Positions 33,620 to 41,446 of a stretch of 64,000 nucleotides of DNA are shown here, one piece after another (position 1 is the stretch's first letter; the number at the start of each line of letters is the position of its first letter). The notes under the pieces were generated by a model that was given only the letters and a program-made list of their open reading frames with translations, was not told where the DNA came from and ran no database searches. The position numbers and the translations under genes are program-made. Where the stretch lies: contig JBBDRD010000037.1 of NCBI GenBank assembly GCA_040905665.1, forward strand, positions 1 through 64,000, read 5' to 3'. The stretch comes from DASVCN01 sp040905665. Lineage in GTDB: Bacteria > Deinococcota > Deinococci > Deinococcales > Trueperaceae.

Positions 33620-34291
33620 CTACTTGATGACGACGACTTCCCGCTGCATACGGGAGATGATGCGAACCAGCGGCCACAGCAGAATGAAGTACATCAGGGC
33701 GGCGGCCACGAGCGGGGTGGGATTGAAGAGAAGTCCCTGAGCGATCTGAGCCGAGCGCAGCAGCTCCTGAAGCGCAACGACAGATGCGAGTGAGGTCTGC
33801 TTGGTGAGTTCCAGGATGTTGGTGACGAGGTCCGGGAGGACGTTCCGGGCGCCTTGCGGAATGATTACATGAATGAGGGCCTGAGGGGCGTTGAGACCGC
33901 TGGAGCGAGCGGCTTCCCTCTGGCCCGCCGGCACGGACTCGATCCCGGCGCGGAAGATCTCTCCGAAGAAACTCGAACCGTTGAGGACGAGCGCCAGGAC
34001 TACCGCTTCGAAATTCCCGAGCCGCAGGCCCAGGAACGGCAGGGCGTTGTAGATGAATATCAGCAGTACCAGCGGTGGGATGGAGCGCAGGAAATCGATG
34101 TAGCCCACCAGGACGAAATTTAGGAAGCGGTTGTTGAGGCTCTGCAGGGCCGCGATGAGGAGGCCCGCCAGTGCCGCCAACGGAATGATGACCGCCGTGA
34201 GAACCAGGGTCAAACGCAGGCCCTCGAGCAGCAGTGGCATGACCTCTCGCAGGATCTCGAGGTTGAAGAAGGTATCGAGGAAGAGTTCCAT
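33620..34291 (-). CDS. Amino-acid-type ABC permease (HisM/GlnP family), second
   Basis: Inner-membrane permease, 223 residues, five to six helices. It has the polar amino acid transporter signature SIPPLVLLIFIYN and the EAA loop EAARSSGLNAPQALIHVIIPQGARNV. It overlaps the upstream permease gene at one base (stop and start at 34291), so both subunits are co-translated. It ends 15 bases before the DapA-family gene. It forms the importer with the ATPase at 34976 and the binding protein at 35938. Confidence 0.9.
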   Translation of the reverse strand: MELFLDTFFNLEILREVMPLLLEGLRLTLVLTAVIIPLAALAGLLIAALQSLNNRFLNFVLVGYIDFLRSIPPLVLLIFIYNALPFLGLRLGNFEAVVLALVLNGSSFFGEIFRAGIESVPAGQREAARSSGLNAPQALIHVIIPQGARNVLPDLVTNILELTKQTSLASVVALQELLRSAQIAQGLLFNPTPLVAAALMYFILLWPLVRIISRMQREVVVIK

Positions 34292-34968
34292 CAGACGCTC
34301 CGCCAGCTACCGTAGCGGCGTTCCAGCCAGCGAGTGAAGCGCACGAAGGGGAAGAACAAGATGAGGTAGAGGATCGCTCCCATGGTGAGAGGAGACGGGT
34401 TGGCCGCGAGAGACTGCGCGCTCGTAGCTACGCTGAGGATCTCCTGCACGGCGATGACCGAACCGAGGGAGGTCCCTTTGGTGATGGCGATGGTGCGGTT
34501 AGTAAGCGGCGGGATCGCAATCTGGATCGCCTGGGGCAAAATCACGACGAAGATAGCCTGCGTCCTGTTGAGTCCGGTGGAGCGCGCCGCTTCCCACTGC
34601 CCTTTGTCGATAGCGGTGATTCCCGCCCAGAAGATCTCCTCGGCAAAGGCGGCCAGCACCAGGGTGAGTGCGACGACAGTAGCCGTAAAGGAGCTCATGA
34701 CGATTCCCGCGTAAGGCAGGGCGAAGTAGGTGAGGACGACGATGACCAGCAGCGGGATGGCGCGAAAGAAATCGACAAGGAATACGATCAGCCAGTTGAG
34801 CGGCCTGATGCGGTAGGTCCTCACGACCGCCAGGAGCAAGCCGAGAGGCACGCCCAGCAAAATGATCAGCACGGCCATCTCGACCGTGATCAGGAGACCC
34901 TTTAGCAGATCCGGAAGATACCGGGCGATGACCTCTAGATTGAAATAGTAGTTGAGAATCTGCTCCAT
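34291..34968 (-). CDS. Amino-acid-type ABC permease (HisM/GlnP family), first
   Basis: Inner-membrane permease of 225 residues, paralogous to its downstream neighbour. Signatures are FFRAIPLLVIVVLTYFALPY and the EAA loop QWEAARSTGLNRTQAIFVVILPQAIQ. Start ATG 34968 lies seven bases after the ATPase stop and gives the usual length; the frame is open further upstream but there it overlaps the ATPase gene. The pair makes a heterodimeric channel. Confidence 0.9.
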   Translation of the reverse strand: MEQILNYYFNLEVIARYLPDLLKGLLITVEMAVLIILLGVPLGLLLAVVRTYRIRPLNWLIVFLVDFFRAIPLLVIVVLTYFALPYAGIVMSSFTATVVALTLVLAAFAEEIFWAGITAIDKGQWEAARSTGLNRTQAIFVVILPQAIQIAIPPLTNRTIAITKGTSLGSVIAVQEILSVATSAQSLAANPSPLTMGAILYLILFFPFVRFTRWLERRYGSWRSV

Positions 34969-34975
34969 CGGCGGC

Positions 34976-35800
34976 CTAAGTATGTACTCGGCGGATGAAT
35001 TCCTTGAGGCGTGGTTCCTTGGGGTTGCCGAACAGGTCCGCTGGGCTCCCGGACTCCAGGATTTGGCCGCCATGAACGAAGACGACATGATCCGCCACGT
35101 CCCGCGCGAACTGCATTTCGTGGGTGACCACGATCATCGTCATGCCGCTCTCCTTGAGTTGACGCATGACGCCCAGAACCTCCCCTACCAGCTCGGGATC
35201 GAGGGCAGAGGTGGGTTCGTCGAAGAGCACGACCTTGGGTTCCATGGCAACGGCGCGCGCAATACCTACGCGCTGTTGCTGCCCGCCCGACAGCTGGCCC
35301 GGGTACTGTTTCCTCTTGTCGCTCAGGCCGACCTGATCGAGGTAGTACTCCGCTCGCTCGAGCGCCTCCTTGCGCTTCATGCCCAACACCCGGCGGAGAG
35401 CCAGGGCGACATTTCCGACCGCAGTCATGTGCGGATACAGATTGATCGACTGGAACACCATCCCGATCTCCCTGCGCACCTTGTTGATGTTCACGCCCTT
35501 GCGGGTGATTTCGACGTCGTCGAGATAGATCTTCCCGCCGGTGGGCTCCTCCAGCCGGTTGATGCAGCGCAGCAGAGTGCTCTTCCCGGAGCCCGAGGCG
35601 CCGATGATCACGACCGCTTCGGTCTCCTTGACTGCCAGGTCGATACCCTTGAGAATCTCCTGATTACCGAACGATTTCCTGAGGCTCACGATTCTGACGA
35701 GATCATTACCGGCGGTGTCATTACTGGCGGTGGCATTACTGGCGGTGTCATTGCCGGCCGTTGCTTTGCCGACGACGTCCTTGCTGGCGGCGTCCTTCAT
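34976..35800 (-). CDS. Amino-acid-type ABC transporter ATPase (GlnQ/HisP family)
   Basis: Cytosolic ATPase of the importer, 274 residues. Walker A is GASGSGKST, the Q-loop MVFQSINLYPHMT, signature LSGGQQQRVGIARA, Walker B VVLFDEPTSALDPE and the H-loop VVTHEM. The N-terminal 33 residues are a low-complexity extension made of Asn/Asp/Thr/Ala/Ser repeats encoded by a 15-bp tandem repeat; the real family domain starts at LVRIVSLRKSFGNQEILKG. Thus the annotated start may be too early, or the repeat extends the protein. It sits between the binding-protein and permease genes. Confidence 0.93.
   Translation of the reverse strand: MKDAASKDVVGKATAGNDTASNATASNDTAGNDLVRIVSLRKSFGNQEILKGIDLAVKETEAVVIIGASGSGKSTLLRCINRLEEPTGGKIYLDDVEITRKGVNINKVRREIGMVFQSINLYPHMTAVGNVALALRRVLGMKRKEALERAEYYLDQVGLSDKRKQYPGQLSGGQQQRVGIARAVAMEPKVVLFDEPTSALDPELVGEVLGVMRQLKESGMTMIVVTHEMQFARDVADHVVFVHGGQILESGSPADLFGNPKEPRLKEFIRRVHT
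35704..35763 (-). repeat. 15-bp tandem repeat, 4 units, at the 5-prime end of the ATPase gene
   Basis: Units of the form CATTACTGGCGGTGT at 35704-35718, 35719-35733, 35734-35748 and a diverged 35749-35763. Read on the coding strand they give five-residue repeats of the type NDTAS/NATAS/NDTAG. In frame. Confidence 0.9.
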
Positions 35801-35814
35801 CGGTCTCCAAAACT

Positions 35815-35898
35815 CGGTCCTAAATATTCGATCTCGAAACCACGATTCTGACAGCGCGATCCTGAAAGCACGGTCCTAAGAACGCGGTCCTAAAGAAC
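35815..35898. repeat. 14-bp tandem array, 6 degenerate units, between importer genes
   Basis: Six units begin at 35815, 35829, 35843, 35857, 35871 and 35885, an exact 14-base period, with core CGGTCCTAA or CGATCCTGA. The array fills the gap between the binding-protein stop and the ATPase start. The period is not a multiple of three and no reading frame uses it. Confidence 0.85.
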
Positions 35899-35937
35899 CA
35901 GGCGCCGCCGACACTGGCCGACGCCTGGTAGATCGGA

Positions 35938-36786
35938 CTATTCGCAGTCTGGAACGTGGTAGTCGTAACTGTGGCCGGGGAGGTTGGGGAAACCGAATCC
36001 GGCATGCACCACGGCGGCGGCCAAGCCGGCGTCGGGTGCGCTGTTGAACCACTCCCGGTGAATTTCCGCCAGGGTCCCATCGAGTTTGACGCACTCGAGC
36101 GCTCGCTCGATCTCGTTCCGGAGTTCGGAGTCGTCAGGCCTAAAGGCGAATGCGAAGCTCTGGTTTGTATCCATGAAGTAGAGCTCAGCAAGGCGAGGGT
36201 TCTGGACCGCCGCATAGCGCACTACCGGAACCTCCGCCATTGCTACCAAGGCACGACCGGTCGCGACGGCCTGGAAGGCGTCGGCGACCTTGTTATAGCG
36301 CTGCACTTCGAAGCCGTAGCTTTGAGCGTTCTCGGTGGCCCAGGTGTCGGAAACGCTACCGCTGTTTACCGCCAAGGTCTGGCCTTCCAGCTCCTCGAGG
36401 CTGCTCAGTCGTTCGGAGTCGGAGCTGCCCAACAGGCTGAGTCCGGTGGGGAGGTACGGCTCGGAGAACATCATCTCCTGGGCTCGTTCCTCGGTCACGG
36501 TCACCATGCCCAGGATGAAATCGTACCTGCTGGCGTAGAGACCCGCGAAGATCGAAGCGAAGTTGGTATCGACGATTTCGACGTCGCTGTAGTCGAGGTA
36601 TTCGATCATGGCGTTGATCAGATCGACGGAGAAGCCGGTGAGTTCGCCTTGCGTGGTCGTCATTGCGAAGGGGGCGAAGCCGACATCGGTAGCGACGGTC
36701 AGGGTGCCCTTGTCTTGGTCGTCCTGGGCCTGGGCGAAGCCAATGAAGATGCCCAGTGTGAGTAGTAAGAGCGCAATTCGTCTCAT
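35938..36786 (-). CDS. Amino-acid-type ABC substrate-binding protein (SBP family 3)
   Basis: Periplasmic or extracellular binding protein, 282 residues. The signal peptide is MRRIALLLLTLGIFIGFAQAQ. Family 3 features follow: LTVATDVGFAPFAM, GFSVDLINAMIEYL, IVDTNFASIFAGLYASRYDFILGMVTVTEER and FSEPYLPTGLSLL. A short cysteine-bearing C-terminus (HVPDCE) is unusual. AGGAAACACCAAG precedes the ATG. Given the enzymes beside it, the ligand is probably a hydantoin, carbamoyl amino acid or allantoin-like ureide rather than a simple amino acid. Confidence 0.9.
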   Translation of the reverse strand: MRRIALLLLTLGIFIGFAQAQDDQDKGTLTVATDVGFAPFAMTTTQGELTGFSVDLINAMIEYLDYSDVEIVDTNFASIFAGLYASRYDFILGMVTVTEERAQEMMFSEPYLPTGLSLLGSSDSERLSSLEELEGQTLAVNSGSVSDTWATENAQSYGFEVQRYNKVADAFQAVATGRALVAMAEVPVVRYAAVQNPRLAELYFMDTNQSFAFAFRPDDSELRNEIERALECVKLDGTLAEIHREWFNSAPDAGLAAAVVHAGFGFPNLPGHSYDYHVPDCE

Positions 36787-36802
36787 CTTGGTGTTTCCTT
36801 TC

Positions 36803-36867
36803 AGGAATGGCGCGGGTTCAGGAATGGCGTGAGTTAGGAATGGCGCGGGTTTAGGAATGGCGTGGGG
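36803..36867. repeat. 16/17-bp tandem array, 4 units, at a gene junction
   Basis: Four AGGAATGGCGYGGGTT-type units begin at 36803, 36820, 36836 and 36853. The last overlaps the final codons and stop of the cyclic amidohydrolase gene; the other three fill the leader of the binding-protein gene, as if the gene end had been copied three times. Confidence 0.88.
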
Positions 36868-38215
36868 TCACGAAGGCGCCGCTACCTTCCGCAGCGGTCA
36901 CCTCATTTCCGTCGAAGGCCTCTCGGCCCCTTACTAACGTCTTCACCACCTTTCCGGTGAGCTTCATGCCGTCGTACGGACTCCAGCGGGCGACCGATTG
37001 ACCCTTGCCGGCGTCGAGCGTCCAGCGTTGGGAGGGATCGAGCACGGTGACGTCGGCGTCGGCGCCAACAAGCAGCGCTCCTTTTCGCGGATAGAGACCG
37101 TACCTCTTTGCCGGGCCCGCGGAAAGGAGTTCGGCTAGCGCAGGAAGCTCAAGCGCGCGGTCGACGACTGCGGAGCTATACGTGAGGGGTAGCAGATGCT
37201 CCACCCCCGGCAAGCCCGATGCGTTATCGAAGATGTTGGGTTTGTCTTTGAAGTCGGCCGACCAGGGGGCGTGATCCGACGTGACGAAGTCGATTCCTCC
37301 GGCGAACAACCGGCGCCACAGCTCGCTTTGGATCGCCTCGTCGCGCACGGGAGGATTGCATTTGGCGTAGGCGCCCTTCTCTCGAAGCGCTTCCTCGGTG
37401 AGTAGCAGATACTGTATGCAAGTTTCCGCCGTCACATCGACGCCTTGGGCCCGGTACCACTCGACGGCCTCGTACCCCTGCGGCGCGGTGAGGTGAGCGA
37501 TATGAAGCTTTATCGGGTAGGCCCGCGCAAGCTCGAGCAGCTTGAGCACCGCAATCGACTCCGAGATGGGCGGACGGCTCCAGCAGTGGGCCTCCGGATG
37601 CTCTTCACCCAGTGGGCGCAACTCCTCGATGAGGGGGTCGATAATCGTTCCCGACTCTGCATGGAACGTCGCGACCAGGCCCACCTTCTGCAGCTCTCGG
37701 AAGATCTTGATGAGCTCAAAGTCGGGAATTTCCGGGAAACGGTCGGGATCGGTCTCGTAGGTCGAAAACTTGAAGGCGCACACCCCAGCCTGGGCGAGCG
37801 GCACAATCTGCTTCCAGCCGTCATACTTGGTGGTCGTGCCGAACAGGGCTACGTCCACCACCGCTTCTCGTTCGACGACGTCGATCTTCGCTCGCAGCAA
37901 CTCCGTAGTGGTAGTGGCTCGGGGCCGGTCGTACGGCATATCGATTACGGTGCTAACGCCTCCGGCAGCCGCGGCCCGAGTAAGGCGGTACACGCCTTCC
38001 TGGTCGCTGCTACTGCTGTAGGCGTGAACGTGGGCGTCGATGATCCCGGGAAAAATCAGACAGCCGGAATAATCTTGCTTCTCGGGACTGTCGGGAAGCT
38101 CGTCATGCCGATAGATGCCCGAAATCCGGCCATCGGTGATAGCCACAGCGCCGCCCGGTACTACCCCAGAAGGCAAGACCACATCCCCGACTACAAGGAC
38201 GTCACACGACATCAT
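36851..38215 (-). CDS. Cyclic amidohydrolase (hydantoinase/allantoinase-like)
   Basis: Binuclear metal-dependent amidohydrolase that opens cyclic amides such as hydantoins, dihydropyrimidines or allantoin; 454 residues. Ligands are visible: His62 and His64 in IIDAHVHAYS, the likely carboxylated Lys149 in CAFKFSTYE, His185 in TFHAESG, His241 in LHIAHLTAPQGYEA and Asp314 in VTSDHAPWSAD. The layout fits allantoinase/D-hydantoinase relatives. The start overlaps the IclR-type gene by 14 bases; a second ATG follows immediately. As first enzyme gene of the operon it gives the N-carbamoyl product used by the carbamoylase at the other end. Confidence 0.9.
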   Translation of the reverse strand: MMSCDVLVVGDVVLPSGVVPGGAVAITDGRISGIYRHDELPDSPEKQDYSGCLIFPGIIDAHVHAYSSSSDQEGVYRLTRAAAAGGVSTVIDMPYDRPRATTTTELLRAKIDVVEREAVVDVALFGTTTKYDGWKQIVPLAQAGVCAFKFSTYETDPDRFPEIPDFELIKIFRELQKVGLVATFHAESGTIIDPLIEELRPLGEEHPEAHCWSRPPISESIAVLKLLELARAYPIKLHIAHLTAPQGYEAVEWYRAQGVDVTAETCIQYLLLTEEALREKGAYAKCNPPVRDEAIQSELWRRLFAGGIDFVTSDHAPWSADFKDKPNIFDNASGLPGVEHLLPLTYSSAVVDRALELPALAELLSAGPAKRYGLYPRKGALLVGADADVTVLDPSQRWTLDAGKGQSVARWSPYDGMKLTGKVVKTLVRGREAFDGNEVTAAEGSGAFVTPRHS

Positions 38216-38951
38216 CCAACTCCCATCCCTCGATGTTCGACATCCTTCTCGCGGCGACCAGAGTCAGCTGGATGAGCTTCTCCTCTGCCCCTCGAATCCG
38301 GAAACCTGGCCCGATGACACTCAGAGAAGCTTCGAGCGCGCCATTGAGTTTGAACACCGGTGCGCCGACCGCCCATACGCCCTCATCCACCTCGCCGTAA
38401 CTCACGGCGTACCCTTGCTCGCGGATAACAGGCATCTCGTTTCGCAGGGCCCCCTTTTCATCTTCGCAGAGGTCACCGCTCGAGTCGATAAGCTGCTCGA
38501 CCCACTCGGGAGGCAGGAACGGCAGCATGGCTTTGGCAGAGGCGCCCCGCAGCATCGGCTTGGCGACACCCTTCGAGAACGTGTAGCGCAGATGCCGAGC
38601 GCTCTCGATAGTGTCGATACAGACGGCTACCTTATCGACCGGCACGAGAAGCGCGACTGTCTCTCCCGTTTGCTGAGCGATGTCGCGCATTATCGGGTGA
38701 TACGAGCTCCTTTCGAAGCACTTTCGGAAGGCGGTTTCCAGCTGAACGCTGCGCGGGCCGAGGGTGTACTTGGAATCCTGGCGCTCCCAGACCATGCCGC
38801 TGCTCTTTAACGAGGAAAGGTAACGGTAGCTGGTGCTGGGCGGCATCTCGAGGTGAGCGGCCACTTCCTTCACCGTCAGGGCAAGGTGCTCCGCAAGCAG
38901 GAACAACACCTGCATTGTTCGGTCCACCGTGTGAAGCCTTTGCGATTCCAT
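38202..38951 (-). CDS. IclR-family transcriptional regulator (ureide operon)
   Basis: Regulator of 249 residues with the IclR winged helix (about 1-65: LHTVDRTMQVLFLLAEH, then VKEVAAHLEMPPSTSYRYLSSL) and effector domain. The effector domain contains RYTFSKGVAKPMLRGASAKAMLPFLP and GYAVSYGEVDEGVWAVGAPVF. GGAGGAGC directly precedes ATG 38951, favoured over an ATG five codons earlier. It overlaps the amidohydrolase gene and therefore heads and probably controls the operon. Confidence 0.92.
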   Translation of the reverse strand: MESQRLHTVDRTMQVLFLLAEHLALTVKEVAAHLEMPPSTSYRYLSSLKSSGMVWERQDSKYTLGPRSVQLETAFRKCFERSSYHPIMRDIAQQTGETVALLVPVDKVAVCIDTIESARHLRYTFSKGVAKPMLRGASAKAMLPFLPPEWVEQLIDSSGDLCEDEKGALRNEMPVIREQGYAVSYGEVDEGVWAVGAPVFKLNGALEASLSVIGPGFRIRGAEEKLIQLTLVAARRMSNIEGWELDDVV

Positions 38952-39009
38952 GCTCCTCCGCCGCATAGGATTGGCAAAACTGCTGCCGTTGCTTGTTTAT
39001 GCAAAGGGC

Positions 39010-39039
39010 AGCATAGTTGAGAAAAGTGGAAAAACGCAA
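39010..39039 (-). promoter_or_regulatory. Candidate promoter of the ureide operon
   Basis: On the minus strand TTGCGT (39034-39039), an 18-base spacer and TATGCT (39010-39015) lie about 60 bases before the IclR start. Moderate consensus match only. Confidence 0.35.
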
Positions 39040-39116
39040 GCGTATATTCTCGGAGAGTGAGAACGGGCCGAGAATGGGGCGCCGTAGAGCTCCGCTTCGG
39101 AGCGGAGTGGATTAGC

Positions 39117-39785
39117 TCAGATCGGCTCGTTAGGAGACGGATCGGAGGAAGGTTCGCCGGTCGCGTCGGATACTGTCCCTCTTGGCACGAAGAACAGGTC
39201 ACTCGTGCGCGCATACCAGCCTTTGCCGTGCATGCGGCCCACAAGACGCATCTCCGGTGTGCTGATTCGCCTGGTTGACTCGTCGTAGAAGCGATCCTGG
39301 AGATGCATCGCCACCACGGTCCCAACGACCAGCGTGCGGCCGTCACCGATGCCGATGCTCATCATTTCCCGGCACTCGAAGCTAGCGGGCGAAAGTGCTA
39401 TCCGTAGCGGCGCCACCTTGGTTGACGCCAACGGCGCCAAACCCGCTTTGTCCAGCTCGTCGACATCGGCGCTGAAATCGGCGGCGCAAGTGGACATCGC
39501 CTCGACCATCTCCTCGGACACTAGGTTGATCACGAACTCATGGGTTGAGCGGATATTCGCCGCGGTGTCCTTGAGGGCGCCTGCTGCCCCGCCTGCTTTA
39601 CGTTCGATGCCCACCACGACTACTGGCGGGTCGTGCCCCATGACGTTAAAGAAACTGAAGGGGGCGGCGTTGAGGGTCCCGTCGTGGTCAACAGAAGTCA
39701 CGAATGCGATCGGCCGGGGAACAACGCTGTTCACGAGGAGCCGGTAACAATCCTGATGAGACATCGTTTCGAAATCGAAGTGCAT
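39117..39785 (-). CDS. Flavin reductase-like domain protein
   Basis: FMN-binding split-barrel protein of the flavin reductase family, 222 residues. The typical order is NSVVPRPIAFVTSVDHDGTLNAAPFSFFNVMGHDPP, ANIRSTHEFVINLV, SPASFECREMMSIGIGDGRTLVVGTVV and MRLVGRMHGKGWYARTSDLF. The last about 20 residues are Pro/Ser-rich. Upstream, TAAGGT at -12 to -7 can be read either as a leaderless -10 box or, through AAGG, as a weak ribosome-binding site. It may supply reduced flavin or act on small molecules; no partner is adjacent. Confidence 0.88.
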   Translation of the reverse strand: MHFDFETMSHQDCYRLLVNSVVPRPIAFVTSVDHDGTLNAAPFSFFNVMGHDPPVVVVGIERKAGGAAGALKDTAANIRSTHEFVINLVSEEMVEAMSTCAADFSADVDELDKAGLAPLASTKVAPLRIALSPASFECREMMSIGIGDGRTLVVGTVVAMHLQDRFYDESTRRISTPEMRLVGRMHGKGWYARTSDLFFVPRGTVSDATGEPSSDPSPNEPI

Positions 39786-39828
39786 CGGTCAACCTTACAA
39801 TCTGGACTGTTGGGAGCCGGGCGACTGA

Positions 39829-40143
39829 TGCCGGGCACGCTCTACACGCCGGCAACAACTCGCGGCGTCGCCCAGCTGTCCCAGCAACGCAGAAGAGATC
39901 CGCCAGGGAACCAGGCACGGCCTCTGGCATGCCCTCGCCGTCGGCGCGGGCGCCATCACTGGCGACGCTGCCGTACTGATCGTCCTCCTCCTGGGAATCG
40001 CCCCCATTCTGGAGCGAGTGCAAGCCCTGTCGACTGGCCTATGGCTCGCAGGAGCGCTGGTGCTCGCTTACGTGGCCTGGGGCATCTTCCGGGAAGCGGC
40101 GAGCGTCGAAGGCGTGGACCCGACCCGCCACAAAGAAAACTAG
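39829..40143 (+). pseudogene. LysE-type transporter remnant
   Basis: In the forward frame ending with TAG at 40141, the stretch NAEEIRQGTRHGLWHALAVG followed by AGAITGDAAVLIVLLLGIAPIL is the conserved N-terminal half of LysE-family amino acid exporters. There is no in-frame ATG, GTG or TTG between the preceding stop (39826) and residues well inside the domain, and the C-terminal half of about 100 residues is missing. Hence a decayed fragment. It fills most of the 400-base gap between the flavin reductase gene and the membrane-protein gene. Confidence 0.55.
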
Positions 40144-40149
40144 GATTCT

Positions 40150-40183
40150 GAGCCTTCCCCGTCTCGGAAGGTTGGGAAGGCTC
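40150..40183. terminator. Bidirectional terminator-like hairpin
   Basis: GAGCCTTCCC (40150-40159) and GGGAAGGCTC (40174-40183) form a perfect 10-bp stem with a 14-base loop, placed between the LysE remnant and the end of the minus-strand membrane-protein gene. Confidence 0.55.
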
Positions 40184-40194
40184 CGTTGCTCCCA

Positions 40195-41190
40195 TTAAAC
40201 CGTATGCCTGGCCTCCACGGTTTTCGGCCGGCCGGTAAGCGCGCCAACGGCGGCGACGACTGCGCCGAGTAGGAGGCCGACGAAAGCCCAGAAAGCCGCC
40301 GTGCTCACGGCATCAGTGGCGGTCTGAGCGGCTTCCTCGAGCGTCTGTTGGGCCTCCTCGAGGGCTTGCTGAGCATCCTCATAGGTTTGAACCCAATTAT
40401 CGACGGTCTGTTCCGCCTCTTCCTGGCTCATGTCGGTGCGTTCAGTCAGAGCGGTAACGAGATCCTCGCGCGTAGCGCTGTCGGCAACGTCCTGCCCCTC
40501 GGAAAACAGCTGACCGATCAGGGTGCTGATCTCTCCAGCCGACTGCTGCGGGTCTTGGGCGGCGTCACCTGCCGCTTCCTCCGCGGCCCCTGCTGCCTGA
40601 TCGGCCTGCTCCTCGCCTTGCGCCCCTTCGCCGTCTTGCGAGACGAGTTGCTGCGCCTCCTCTCGGATGCCTTCGAGGCTCAGATCCACCCCGCCCAGCG
40701 CGTCCTCGACCGCCTCCGCAGCATCGGGCGCCACGGCACTAACCCCCTGGCCCACGAGCGATAATCCGGTCCCCACCGCACTCGTCACGCCGCCCACCAG
40801 TTGACCAACCGCGCTCGTCAGCAGCCAGAAGCTCAGGAGGCTCACTAGCCCCCAGGTGAGGATCCCATGCAGCACGCCGTCAAAGCCTCGATGTCGATTG
40901 GCGGCCCGTCCCGCAACCCAACCTCCGACAAAAAGCGCCAGCAGGTTGGCTATGAGTACGCCGATACCCAGGCCGGTACCAACCCCTTCCAGTGGGCTGC
41001 CCTCGCTGGCCGGGTTGATGCTGTCCAGACCGATGCCGAGCACCAGCAAGTTGATGAGCACGATCACCATCAGCGCAACCAGTGTCCCCGCCAGCACCGC
41101 ACCCCAAGAAACGCGAGCGAAGTGTCCACCACGCGTGGCGTCGATCACCACTTCATCGTTCATTCCGGAGCCCCTGTTTACCGTTGCCAT
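40195..41190 (-). CDS. Multi-pass membrane protein with acidic coiled middle region
   Basis: Protein of 331 residues, function unknown. The N-terminal part has three hydrophobic helices (SWGAVLAGTLVALMVIVLINLLVLGIG; GIGVLIANLLALFVGGWVAG; ILTWGLVSLLSFWLLTSAVG). The middle (about 170-300) is acidic, Ala/Glu/Gln-rich and probably coiled-coil (EEQADQAAGAAEEAAGDAAQ; YEDAQQALEEAQQTLEEAAQ). A last transmembrane segment (AAFWAFVGLLLGAVVAAVGAL) precedes a short tail. Similar proteins are found in environmental and stress-tolerant bacteria. GGGAGGGCGGC precedes the ATG. Confidence 0.75.
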   Translation of the reverse strand: MATVNRGSGMNDEVVIDATRGGHFARVSWGAVLAGTLVALMVIVLINLLVLGIGLDSINPASEGSPLEGVGTGLGIGVLIANLLALFVGGWVAGRAANRHRGFDGVLHGILTWGLVSLLSFWLLTSAVGQLVGGVTSAVGTGLSLVGQGVSAVAPDAAEAVEDALGGVDLSLEGIREEAQQLVSQDGEGAQGEEQADQAAGAAEEAAGDAAQDPQQSAGEISTLIGQLFSEGQDVADSATREDLVTALTERTDMSQEEAEQTVDNWVQTYEDAQQALEEAQQTLEEAAQTATDAVSTAAFWAFVGLLLGAVVAAVGALTGRPKTVEARHTV

Positions 41191-41256
41191 GCCGCCCTCC
41201 CCTTCCGTATCACAGCGATTTCTACTCAGCCCTCGAGCCGGTACCTCTTTAACCTT

Positions 41257-41271
41257 TCACAAATGTTGTGA
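41257..41271. promoter_or_regulatory. TCACAA-ATG-TTGTGA palindrome upstream of the RraA-family gene
   Basis: A perfect 6-bp inverted repeat with a 3-base spacer, followed by TAAAAC, lies between the membrane-protein gene and the RraA-family gene in a 256-base intergenic region. It looks like an operator; the protein that binds it is not known. Nothing else is recognised in 41191-41446. Confidence 0.35.
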
Positions 41272-41446
41272 TAAAACAGTTCGCCGCGCCCACATGAAGT
41301 TCCCGAACAAAGGACGCACAAGCATCGCCATCATTCACCTCGAACCGAGCGACAGAAGCAACGATGCTCCGAGACTCAGTTTACTCTCTTCACTCGACCC
41401 ACTGGAGTTCAAGACAGTTACAGTGAGCACACACCGAGGAGGTTGC

